This document shows, piece after piece, positions 30,542-38,214 of a stretch of 64,000 nt of DNA. Every line of letters starts with the position of its first letter. Positions within the stretch are counted from its first letter, which is position 1. Made by a program: the position numbers and the translations under genes. The stretch is from Pseudomonas sp. RIT-562. GTDB taxonomy: Bacteria; Pseudomonadota; Gammaproteobacteria; Pseudomonadales; Pseudomonadaceae. The notes under the pieces were generated by a model, which was not told the origin of the DNA, ran no database searches, and was given only the letters and a program-made list of their open reading frames with translations. The stretch is from contig NZ_JAPJIV010000024.1 of the NCBI RefSeq assembly GCF_026241895.1, positions 45,036 through 109,035 of the forward strand. The letters run 5' to 3'.

Positions 30542-30733
30542 TCAGTGGCACGGGAACGCGGAGCTGTGACGGGTATCGTGCGCGGCGTTGTGCACCGCCT
30601 CGATGTGCGAGAAGCCGGCGAAATACACCAGGCCGGCGCCCAGGATCGACGCAAACACGGCGGCGGTCAGGCGTTGGGTCAGGGTCGTGGTGCTGCTGGC
30701 GGTACGGCTACCGGTAGTGCTGATGGTCGACAT
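30542..30733 (-). CDS. cbtB: CbtB family cobalt transporter subunit
   Basis: 63 residues with a Thr/Ser-rich start, one transmembrane helix at about 20-42 and the conserved C-terminal metal-ligand string HIEAVHNAAHDTRH followed by PCH. This is the CbtB signature, and with cbtA directly after it the assignment is firm. The pair is predicted to bring cobalt into the cell for B12 synthesis. It is the first gene after the minus-strand cobalamin riboswitch. Confidence 0.93.
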   Translation of the reverse strand: MSTISTTGSRTASSTTTLTQRLTAAVFASILGAGLVYFAGFSHIEAVHNAAHDTRHSSAFPCH

Positions 30734-30865
30734 GGCGCTTCCCTCTGGTCTGTCAGCGGGGTTATGGAGCGCATGGCAAACTCCTGCGAGACGGGCACGC
30801 AGAAGCTCAAACAGCGCCCGCCCACCGCGGGTTTGTTAGTCAGCGAACCTGATGTTCGCCATGTG

Positions 30866-31074
30866 TTGCGGGCCGGTCTCCGGGCTCACGAGGGGGGCGG
30901 GCTTGCGCCGTTACCTGCAAGAGTCGCCTTCCCATGCCGTACTGCTGGCACAGTGGATCTGACTCTTCGCTCGCTTACCGTTGCGGGGGCAGCACCGGAC
31001 TGACATGGGCTTTTAGTAAAGCACATGATTCACCGGTTTCCCGTTTCACCCTGTGAAGGGCACCCGTAACAAGT
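30866..31074 (-). promoter_or_regulatory. Cobalamin riboswitch controlling cbtB-cbtA-cobE-cobM
   Basis: On the minus strand the conserved blocks appear in order: GGGTGAAACGGGAAACCGGTGAA, split by the usual short gap; then AGTCCGGTGCTGCCCCCGCA and ACGGTAAGCGAG; a variable hairpin; GGGAAGGCG; and finally CCCGGAGACCGGC. These match the B12-box riboswitch of Pseudomonas. About 130 bases separate it from the cbtB start. With B12 bound it should shut off cobalt uptake and corrin synthesis genes. I did not resolve whether the switch acts on termination or translation. Confidence 0.9.
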
Positions 31075-31124
31075 TGCGTAGGAGAGCATGGGCGGGGGTT
31101 TGGCGTCAATTGGCGGGACCGAGG

Positions 31125-31227
31125 CGTTCCCATCGCGGGCAAGCCTTGCTCCCACAGAGGCCAGCGCAGCTCCCCCCATGGCAGGGTGCCGATTCTGTGG
31201 GAGCAAGGCTTGCCCGCGATGGCGGCG
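31125..31227. repeat. REPIN between two cobalamin riboswitches
   Basis: Inverted arms CATCGCGGGCAAGCCTTGCT and AGCAAGGCTTGCCCGCGATG enclose about 50 bases. It lies exactly in the divergent control region between the minus-strand and plus-strand riboswitches, so the promoters of both operons must be on either side of it or in its flanks. Confidence 0.85.
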
Positions 31228-31279
31228 TCCAGGTCGCCACAAGACATTGACCCGCCCCGATACCATGCGTAGCCTTGCG

Positions 31280-31472
31280 CTTTCGAGGTTCTCCGGCATT
31301 GGCCGAAGCTAAGAAGGGAACGCGGTCAAAGCCGCGGCTGCCCCCGCAACTGTGAACGGTGATGTTCGCTGCCACGCCACTGCAAACCCTGCACAGGGTT
31401 AGCGGGAAGGCGCAGCGAATGCCAGGCCCCCAGGCCTGGCACGCCGTCAGCCAGGAGACCTGCCTCGCAACA
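31280..31472 (+). promoter_or_regulatory. Cobalamin riboswitch controlling cobW-cobN-chlI-VWA
   Basis: Conserved blocks in order on the plus strand: GAGGTTCTCCGGCATTGG, AAGAAGGGAACGCGGTC, GCTGCCCCCGCAACTGTGA, the GCCACTG segment, CGGGAAGGCGCAGCGAATGC, and GTCAGCCAGGAGACCTGCC. This is a complete B12 riboswitch. It ends about 110 bases before the cobW ATG and should reduce expression of cobalt chelatase genes when cobalamin is plentiful. Confidence 0.92.
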
Positions 31473-31581
31473 GATTCTCACTACAACCGGGCGGGGTGAT
31501 CCGGTGGCGAACTCTTCCGCGCGCGCCTTCGTCGCAGCGATTGTCGTCCCGTATGCCCGCCACCTAGCCAAAGGGCATCCG

Positions 31582-32643
31582 ATGAAAACACTGGCCAAAC
31601 TCCCCGTCACCATCGTTACCGGCTTCCTCGGCTCGGGCAAGACCACCTTGCTGCGACACATGCTCGACAACGCCCAGGGCCGACGCATCGCGGTCATCGT
31701 CAATGAGTTTGGCGAGCTGGGCATCGACGGCGAAATCCTCAAGCAGTGCTCCATCGGTTGCACTGAAGAAGAAGCCAGCGGCCGCGTCTACGAATTGGCC
31801 AACGGCTGCCTGTGCTGCACCGTCCAGGAAGAATTTTTCCCGGTGATGCGCGAGCTGGTGGCCCGTCGCGGCGACCTCGACCACATCCTGATCGAAACCT
31901 CCGGCCTGGCTTTGCCCAAGCCCCTGGTGCAAGCCTTCCAATGGCCGGAAATTCGCAGCGCCTGCACCGTCGATGCGGTGATCACCGTAGTCGACAGCCC
32001 GGCGGTAGCGGCGGGGACCTTTGCCGCGTTCCCCGATCAGGTCGATGCCCAGCGTAAACTCGACCCGAATCTGGATCACGAGTCGCCACTGCACGAACTG
32101 TTCGCCGACCAGCTGGCCAGCGCCGACCTGGTCATCCTCAACAAGGCCGACCTGATCAGCCCTGAAGACCTGGCCCGGGTGCGCCTGGAAGTCGCCGAGG
32201 AATTGCCGCCGGCGGTCAAGGTCATCGAAGCCAGCAGCGGTCGCGTGCCCCTGGACGTGCTGATCGGCCTGGGTGCCGGTTCTGAAGAACACATCGACAG
32301 CCGGCACAGCCATCATGATCATCACCACGAAGGTGAGGACGATCACGATCACGACGCCTTCGATTCGATTTCCATCGAACTGCCGCAAGCCGATGAAAGC
32401 CTGCTGCTGGACGCGTTGACCCAACTGGTGGTCAAGCACGGCATCCTGCGCGTCAAGGGGTTTGCCGCTATCCCGAACAAGCCGATGCGCCTGCTGATCC
32501 AGGGCGTGGGCACGCGTTTCGACAAGCACTTCGACCGCCAGTGGGGCGCCGAAGAAGCGCGCACCACGCGCCTGGTGCTGATTGGCCAGGAACTGGACGC
32601 TGTGCAACTCGAAGCCCAACTGCGCGCCGCGCTCAGCGTATAA
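31582..32643 (+). CDS. cobW: CobW, metal chaperone GTPase of cobalamin synthesis
   Basis: 353 residues from the ATG at 31582 (AAAGGG upstream); the frame extends to 31504 without ribosome site or similarity. It belongs to the COG0523 G3E GTPases: Walker A GFLGSGKTT at 14-22, metal site GCLCCT at 75-80, NKAD at 187-190. A histidine-rich loop at 237-258 (HSHHDHHHEGEDDHDHD) probably binds Co or Zn. CobW is thought to deliver cobalt to the CobN chelatase. It is first in the riboswitch-controlled operon, and cobN starts 3 bases after its stop. Confidence 0.95.
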   Translation: MKTLAKLPVTIVTGFLGSGKTTLLRHMLDNAQGRRIAVIVNEFGELGIDGEILKQCSIGCTEEEASGRVYELANGCLCCTVQEEFFPVMRELVARRGDLDHILIETSGLALPKPLVQAFQWPEIRSACTVDAVITVVDSPAVAAGTFAAFPDQVDAQRKLDPNLDHESPLHELFADQLASADLVILNKADLISPEDLARVRLEVAEELPPAVKVIEASSGRVPLDVLIGLGAGSEEHIDSRHSHHDHHHEGEDDHDHDAFDSISIELPQADESLLLDALTQLVVKHGILRVKGFAAIPNKPMRLLIQGVGTRFDKHFDRQWGAEEARTTRLVLIGQELDAVQLEAQLRAALSV

Positions 32644-32646
32644 GCC

Positions 32647-35600
32647 ATGCACCTGCTCAGGACCCAGCCCGGCGGTTTCGTTGCGGATGACAATATTGCC
32701 GACCTCGGCCAGACCCCCGCCGACCTGGTGATCCTGTGCAGCGGCGACTCCAGCCTGGCGCTGCTGGCCGAAGCGGCGCAGCAGTTGCCCGACGACTACC
32801 CCAGCGTGCGCCTGGCCAACCCGATGCAGGTGCAGAACCATGCCTCGGTCGACCTGTACTTCGACGAGGTGCTGCGCCATGCCAAGGTGATCCTGATCTC
32901 CCTGCACGGCGGCATCGCCTATTGGCGTTACGGCGTCGAGCGCCTGGTGCAGCTGGCCGCAAACGGCGTCCAGCTCATTCTGGTGCCTGGCGACGATCGT
33001 CCGGACCCGGAGCTCAGCGACCTCAGCACCGTGGGCGCCGCAGACCGTGACCGCCTCTGGCAGTTTTTACGCCAGGGCGGACTGGGCAATGCCGTGGACT
33101 TCTTCCACTGCCTGGCCAGTCGCTGGCTGGACCGCGATTACCCCTGGTCCGAGCCACAGACTTTGCCGCGCACCGCGATCTACCACCCACGCACAAGTCC
33201 TGCTGTCCTCAAAGATTGGCAAGCCGACTGGCAGGCCGGTATACCCGTGGCGGCGGTGCTGTTCTACCGCTCGCACTTGCAGGCGGCGAACACCGGTTTC
33301 ATCGATATTTTCTGCCAGCGTCTGCAGACGGCAGGCTTGAACCCATTGCCGATCGCGGTGGCCAGCCTGAAAGAGCCCGGCTGCCTGGCGGTGGTCGAAG
33401 ACTGGCTGGACGAAGTCGCTGCTGCGGTCATTCTCAACACCACCGGTTTTGCTCAATCGAGCCCCGAGGCGCCGCATATCCGGCCGTTTCGCCGCGACAT
33501 TGCGGTTATCCAGGCGATCTGCGCCCAGGACAACGAAGCCGGTTGGCAAGCCAGCGAACAGGGCCTCGGCCCGCGTGACCTGGCCATGCACATCGCGCTG
33601 CCGGAACTGGATGGGCGAATCATCAGCCGCCCGATCAGTTTCAAGGATCTGGCGTGGCGCAGCGAGCGCAGCCAGTCGGACGTAGTGTGTTATCGCGCGC
33701 AACCCGAACGTATGGATTTTGTTGCCGAACTGGCACGACGCTGGACTGATCTGGCCCGCGTGCCGAATGGCGAGAAACGTGTTGCGCTGATACTCGCCAA
33801 CTACCCGACCCGCGACGGTCGCATCGGCAACGGAGTGGGGCTGGATACTCCGGCGGCTGCGCTGAATATCCTGCTGGCGCTGCGGCACGAAGGTTATCCG
33901 TTGCCGGCGCAATTGCCCGAGAGCGGCACCGCGCTGATCCAGCAACTGCTCGGCGGTGTCAGCAACGACCTCGATACGATTGACCAGCGTCCGTGCCAGC
34001 AAAGCCTCGACCTGGATGATTACCAACGGATGTTCAACGCCTTGCCCGAGGCCAACCGCCAGGCGGTGCAGGCACGTTGGGGCGCGCCGGAAAACGATCC
34101 GATGTTCCGCAGCGGCCGGATGATGGTAGCCGGGCTGCGTTTCGGCCAGACCTTCGTCGGCATCCAGCCCGCACGGGGTTATCAGGTGGACCCCAGCGCG
34201 GTGTATCACGACCCGGACCTGGTGCCGCCGCACGGCTATCTGGCGTTCTATTTCTGGCTGCGCCACACCTACGCTGCCCACGGGGTGATTCACGTCGGCA
34301 AGCACGGCAACCTCGAATGGCTGCCGGGCAAGGGTGTCGGGCTGTCGGAAAACTGCTGGCCGGATGTGCTGCTCGGGCCGATGCCGAATATCTATCCTTT
34401 TATCGTCAATGATCCGGGCGAGGGCGCCCAGGCCAAGCGGCGCACCCAGGCGGTGATCATCGATCACCTGATGCCACCGCTGACCCGCGCCGAAACCTAC
34501 GGCCCGCTGCGCAACCTGGAGCTGCTCGCCGACGAGTACTACGAAGCGCAGCTGCTGGACCCGCGGCGAGCGCGGGAACTGCAGCGCGACATCCTGCAAC
34601 TGGTGCGCGATAGCCACATCGACCGCGAGCTGCAGCTGGATGAACGACTGGACAGTGATGCCGATGCCGCGATCTGGTTACCGCGTCTGGATACATACTT
34701 ATGTGATCTGAAGGAGTCGCAGATCCGCGACGGCCTGCACATTTTTGGCGAATCGCCGACGGGGCGGTTGCGCATCGACACTTTGCTGGCGTTGCTGCGT
34801 ATCCCTCGTGGCGATGGGCGTGGGGCGCAATCGAGCTTGCTGCGGGCGCTGGCGAAGGCGTTCGAATTGGCGTTTGATCCGCTGGATTGTGCGTTGGCCG
34901 AGCCTTGGAACGGGCCGCGTCCCCTTGAACTGCAATCACTTAATGCTGATGCCTGGCGCACCGCAGGCGACACCCGCGAACGCCTCGAATTGTTCGCGAC
35001 GCAACTGATCGAGCAAGTTACCCCGATACCCTGTGGGAGCGGGCTTGCTCGCGAAGGCGGTGTGTCTGGCCACTCATTGTCGTCTGACACTCCGCTTTCG
35101 CGAGCAAGCCCGCTCCCACAGGGCTCTATGTGGAGTGACGTGAGCGCCATCCTCGATCACCTGCGCGAAGTTGTCGCCCCGCGCCTCGACGCCTGTGGCC
35201 CCGCAGAAATGCGCGGCCTGCTCGATGCGCTCAGCGGTCGTTTCGTCCCCGCAGGCCCCAGCGGTGCACCGAGTCGCGGCCGCCTGGACGTACTCCCGAC
35301 CGGCCGCAACTTCTACTCGGTGGACGTGCGCAACCTGCCAACCACCACTGCCTGGCGCATCGGCTTCCAGTCGGCCAACCTGATTCTTGAACGCCATCTG
35401 CAAGACCATGGCGATCATCTGCGCCAGATCGGCCTGTCGGTATGGGGCACCGCGACCATGCGCACCGGCGGCGACGATATTGCCCAGGCCATGGGGTTGA
35501 TGGGCGTGCGCCCGGTGTGGGCCACCGGCAGCCAGCGGGTTGACGACTTTGAAATTCTGCCGCTGAGCCTGCTGGACCGACCACGGGTGGACGTGACTTT

Positions 35601-36495
35601 GCGGGTATCGGGATTCTTCCGTGACGCCTTTGCCAACCTGATCCGCCTGTTCGATGCCGCCGTGCAAGCGGTGGCTGCCTTGGATGAGCCCGACGATCTC
35701 AACCCCCTGGCCGCCAAGGTGCGTGCCGAGCGCGAAGCGTTGCGCCAATCAGGTCTGGACGAAGACGCTGCGCGCCGTCAGGCCGGTTGGCGCATTTTCG
35801 GCGCCAAACCTGGGGCCTATGGTGCCGGGGTGCAGGGCGCCATTGATGGTCGGTTGTGGCAGAGCCGCGAGGATCTGGCCGAGGTTTACCTGAATTTGGG
35901 TGGCTACGCCTACGGCGGTTCGGACGAAGGCACCGCCGCCCGCGAGCAGTTTGCCCAGCGCCTGAGCCAGGTCCAGGCCGTGCTGCAAAACCAGGATAAT
36001 CGCGAGCATGACTTGCTTGACTCCAATGACTACTACCAGTTCCAGGGCGGTATGCTCGCGGCCGTCGAGAGCCTGAGCGGTGCAGCGGCGGCCAGTTATC
36101 ACGGCGACCACAGCCAGCCCGACCTGCCAAAAATCCGCACGCTCAAGGAAGAACTCAACCGGGTGATTCGCTCCCGCGCGGCCAACCCAAAATGGATCGA
36201 CGGGGTCAAGCGCCATGGCTATAAAGGCGCGTTCGAATTGGCGGCAACCGTCGACAACCTTTTCGCGTTCGACGCCACCACGCAGTTGATCGATGATCAC
36301 CAATACGCCTTGCTCGCGGATGCCTATCTGCTGGACCCGGCGACCCGGGAGTTTGTGCGCGAGCATAATCCCCACGCGTTGCGCGACATGACCGAGCGGA
36401 TGCTCGAAGCGCAGCAGCGGGGGATGTGGAAAGAGCCCGGCGAGTATCAACAGGCGCTGGAGAATCTGCTGCTGGACATTGAAGAAGATACTTGA
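32647..36495 (+). CDS. cobN: Cobaltochelatase large subunit CobN, carrying a REPIN insertion
   Basis: 1282 residues. CobN is the tetrapyrrole-binding subunit that, with ATP-driven partners, inserts cobalt into hydrogenobyrinate diamide in the aerobic pathway. Family features are clear: YPTRDGRIGNGVGLDTP, HVGKHGNLEWLPGKGVGLS, and GRNFYSVDVRNLPTTTAWR. Between about residues 795 and 826 the protein reads through a complete 95-bp REPIN (35029-35123), adding roughly 32 residues such as CGSGLAREGG and SRASPLPQGS that no CobN needs. The frame stays open on both sides. cobW precedes by 3 bases and the chelatase ATPase gene overlaps by TGATG. Confidence 0.96.
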   Translation: MHLLRTQPGGFVADDNIADLGQTPADLVILCSGDSSLALLAEAAQQLPDDYPSVRLANPMQVQNHASVDLYFDEVLRHAKVILISLHGGIAYWRYGVERLVQLAANGVQLILVPGDDRPDPELSDLSTVGAADRDRLWQFLRQGGLGNAVDFFHCLASRWLDRDYPWSEPQTLPRTAIYHPRTSPAVLKDWQADWQAGIPVAAVLFYRSHLQAANTGFIDIFCQRLQTAGLNPLPIAVASLKEPGCLAVVEDWLDEVAAAVILNTTGFAQSSPEAPHIRPFRRDIAVIQAICAQDNEAGWQASEQGLGPRDLAMHIALPELDGRIISRPISFKDLAWRSERSQSDVVCYRAQPERMDFVAELARRWTDLARVPNGEKRVALILANYPTRDGRIGNGVGLDTPAAALNILLALRHEGYPLPAQLPESGTALIQQLLGGVSNDLDTIDQRPCQQSLDLDDYQRMFNALPEANRQAVQARWGAPENDPMFRSGRMMVAGLRFGQTFVGIQPARGYQVDPSAVYHDPDLVPPHGYLAFYFWLRHTYAAHGVIHVGKHGNLEWLPGKGVGLSENCWPDVLLGPMPNIYPFIVNDPGEGAQAKRRTQAVIIDHLMPPLTRAETYGPLRNLELLADEYYEAQLLDPRRARELQRDILQLVRDSHIDRELQLDERLDSDADAAIWLPRLDTYLCDLKESQIRDGLHIFGESPTGRLRIDTLLALLRIPRGDGRGAQSSLLRALAKAFELAFDPLDCALAEPWNGPRPLELQSLNADAWRTAGDTRERLELFATQLIEQVTPIPCGSGLAREGGVSGHSLSSDTPLSRASPLPQGSMWSDVSAILDHLREVVAPRLDACGPAEMRGLLDALSGRFVPAGPSGAPSRGRLDVLPTGRNFYSVDVRNLPTTTAWRIGFQSANLILERHLQDHGDHLRQIGLSVWGTATMRTGGDDIAQAMGLMGVRPVWATGSQRVDDFEILPLSLLDRPRVDVTLRVSGFFRDAFANLIRLFDAAVQAVAALDEPDDLNPLAAKVRAEREALRQSGLDEDAARRQAGWRIFGAKPGAYGAGVQGAIDGRLWQSREDLAEVYLNLGGYAYGGSDEGTAAREQFAQRLSQVQAVLQNQDNREHDLLDSNDYYQFQGGMLAAVESLSGAAAASYHGDHSQPDLPKIRTLKEELNRVIRSRAANPKWIDGVKRHGYKGAFELAATVDNLFAFDATTQLIDDHQYALLADAYLLDPATREFVREHNPHALRDMTERMLEAQQRGMWKEPGEYQQALENLLLDIEEDT
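35029..35123. repeat. REPIN inside the cobN coding sequence
   Basis: Perfect 27-base inverted arms (35029-35055 and 35097-35123; outer ends CCCTGTGGGAGCGGGC and GCCCGCTCCCACAGGG) surround a 41-base centre. Same family as the copy at 28509. It is read in frame by cobN. Confidence 0.95.
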
Positions 36496-37496
36496 TGATG
36501 ACCGACTCCCCGCATTTCCCCTTATCCGCCGTGGTCGCCGCCGACGATCTGAAGCTTGCCCTGTGCCTGACCGCCATCGACCCGAAAATCGGCGGCGTAC
36601 TGATCGAAGGCCCCCGCGGCATGGCCAAGTCGACCCTCGCCCGAGGCCTTGCGGACCTGCTTGCCAGCGGGCTGTTTGTCACGCTGCCGTTGGGTGCGAC
36701 GGAAGAGCGACTGGTCGGCACCCTCGATCTCGATGCGGCACTGAGCGAAGGCCGCGCGCGGTTTTCTCCCGGGGTCCTGGCCAAGGCTGATGGCGGCGTA
36801 CTGTACGTCGATGAGGTCAACCTGCTGCCCGATCATCTGGTCGACCTGTTGCTCGACGTAGCCGCCAGTGGGGTCAACCTGATCGAACGCGACGGCATCT
36901 CCCATCGGCATTCGGCGAAGTTCGTTTTGATCGGCACCATGAACCCGGAGGAGGGCGAACTGCGTCCGCAGCTGCTCGATCGCTTCGGTCTCAACGTGGT
37001 TCTAGGTGGCCACACTGTACCGGCCGAGCGTGGCGAGATCATCCGTCGACGCCTGGCGTTTGATCATGATCCAGCGGCGTTTTGCGCCGAATGGGAAATC
37101 GCCCAGCACGCCTTGCGCGAGCGTTGCGAACAGGCGCGCAACGCCCTGGCAAGCATCCCCCTCGACGACCAGGCCCTGGAAGAAATCACCGAGCGCTGCT
37201 TTGCGGCCGGGGTCGATGGCTTGCGCGCTGATCTCGTCTGGCTGCGTGCCGCCCGGGCCCATGCGGCCTGGCGCGGTGCCCAGGGAATAGGCGCAGAAGA
37301 TATCGAGGCAGTCGCCGAGTTCGCCTTGCGCCATCGCCGGCGCGAGCATACGCCACCGGCGCCGCAGGCCAGCCAGGCACCCTCAAGCCAGCACTCGAAA
37401 CCCAGTGAAGGCCAAGGCCAATGGGGCGCAATGCCCGCCCAGGCATTGCCGACTGGCGCCCGTCGCGAAGTGCCGAGCTGGCCAAAAAAGCCCTAG
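36495..37496 (+). CDS. Magnesium-chelatase-like AAA+ ATPase (ChlI/BchI family)
   Basis: 333 residues from the ATG at 36495, which overlaps the cobN stop as TGATG; the next codon is also ATG. Walker A GPRGMAKST lies at 39-47, Walker B VLYVDEVNLL at 102-111, then GTMNPEEGELRPQLLDRFG, the sensor region of chelatase I subunits. The C-terminal 50 residues are Gln/Ser/Pro-rich and probably disordered. It likely supplies ATP-driven work to CobN in place of CobS. Its last 76 bases overlap the next gene in another frame. Confidence 0.92.
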   Translation: MMTDSPHFPLSAVVAADDLKLALCLTAIDPKIGGVLIEGPRGMAKSTLARGLADLLASGLFVTLPLGATEERLVGTLDLDAALSEGRARFSPGVLAKADGGVLYVDEVNLLPDHLVDLLLDVAASGVNLIERDGISHRHSAKFVLIGTMNPEEGELRPQLLDRFGLNVVLGGHTVPAERGEIIRRRLAFDHDPAAFCAEWEIAQHALRERCEQARNALASIPLDDQALEEITERCFAAGVDGLRADLVWLRAARAHAAWRGAQGIGAEDIEAVAEFALRHRRREHTPPAPQASQAPSSQHSKPSEGQGQWGAMPAQALPTGARREVPSWPKKP

Positions 37497-38161
37497 GCAT
37501 TCGCCCTCGCTCCGACGCGGGGGCGAATGCCAAACCCCGCGCCGGACTGCTCGACAGCGGCAAGCAAGGTGCGCGGCAGGTGGCGCGCGAAGGTTCGGTT
37601 AATTGGCCAGGCACTTTGCTTAATGGCCGACCGCGTCAGCACGATGACCTGCAGTTCCACACGCGCACGCGCTCGCCCCATGAACTGTGGCTGGTGATCG
37701 TCGACGCCTCTGCTTCCACTCGCCGCCACCAGGCATTGACCGATGCCAAGGGTTTGCTGGCGCAACTGTTCGATGATGCCTATCGCCAGCGTGCGCGCCT
37801 GGCGCTGCTGACTGCCAGCGGCACCACGCCGACCTGGCAGGTGCAAGGGTTGAAGGCGTCCAGCGGTTTGCGCACCTGGCTTGATCAGTTGGGCGCGGGA
37901 GGAGGAACGCCATTGCTTGCCGCGCTGGCAGAGGCGGGGCGTTGGTTGGCGGCGCGGCAAAAGCATTGGCCGGCAGAGCAGCGGCGACTGTTGCTGGTGA
38001 CCGATGGGCGTTTGCAGGAGTGGCCGATGCTGCCGGCGCTCGATTGCCCCGGCTTGCTGATCGACATTGAGCGTGGCCCGATCCGACTGGGCCGGGCGCG
38101 GGTGATGGCGGCAGATCTAAAGATCGACTACCGCCACATTGATGAGCTCATTGCGCGATAG
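37421..38161 (+). CDS. VWA domain chelatase-associated protein (ChlD C-terminal-like)
   Basis: 246 residues from the ATG at 37421, inside the 3' end of the ATPase gene; AAGG lies upstream. The first 75 residues are basic and low in structure. From about 88 a von Willebrand factor A domain follows with the MIDAS motif VIVDASAST (DxSxS at 95-99), a GGGTPLLAAL loop and LLVTDGRLQEW. The split arrangement resembles a ChlI + ChlD complex in which this gene supplies only the VWA half. With the ATPase it probably completes the cobaltochelatase, in place of CobT (inference). Confidence 0.88.
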   Translation: MGRNARPGIADWRPSRSAELAKKALGIRPRSDAGANAKPRAGLLDSGKQGARQVAREGSVNWPGTLLNGRPRQHDDLQFHTRTRSPHELWLVIVDASASTRRHQALTDAKGLLAQLFDDAYRQRARLALLTASGTTPTWQVQGLKASSGLRTWLDQLGAGGGTPLLAALAEAGRWLAARQKHWPAEQRRLLLVTDGRLQEWPMLPALDCPGLLIDIERGPIRLGRARVMAADLKIDYRHIDELIAR

Positions 38162-38163
38162 GC

Positions 38164-38212
38164 CCCTGTGGGGGTAAAGCTTCGCCATCGCGAGCAAGCT
38201 TTGCTCCCACAG
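38164..38212. repeat. Single REP pair remnant
   Basis: CCTGTGGGGGTAAAGCTTCG followed by CATCGCGAGCAAGCTTTGCTCCCACAG, an imperfect inverted pair of the GTGGGAGC family between the convergent VWA and poxB genes. Confidence 0.7.
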
Positions 38213-38214
38213 TT

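Noticed and set aside
38164..38212. Rho-independent terminator between the VWA gene and poxB
   Set aside because: The inverted sequence is a REP pair without a T run. It may still slow polymerase, but it is better listed as a repeat.
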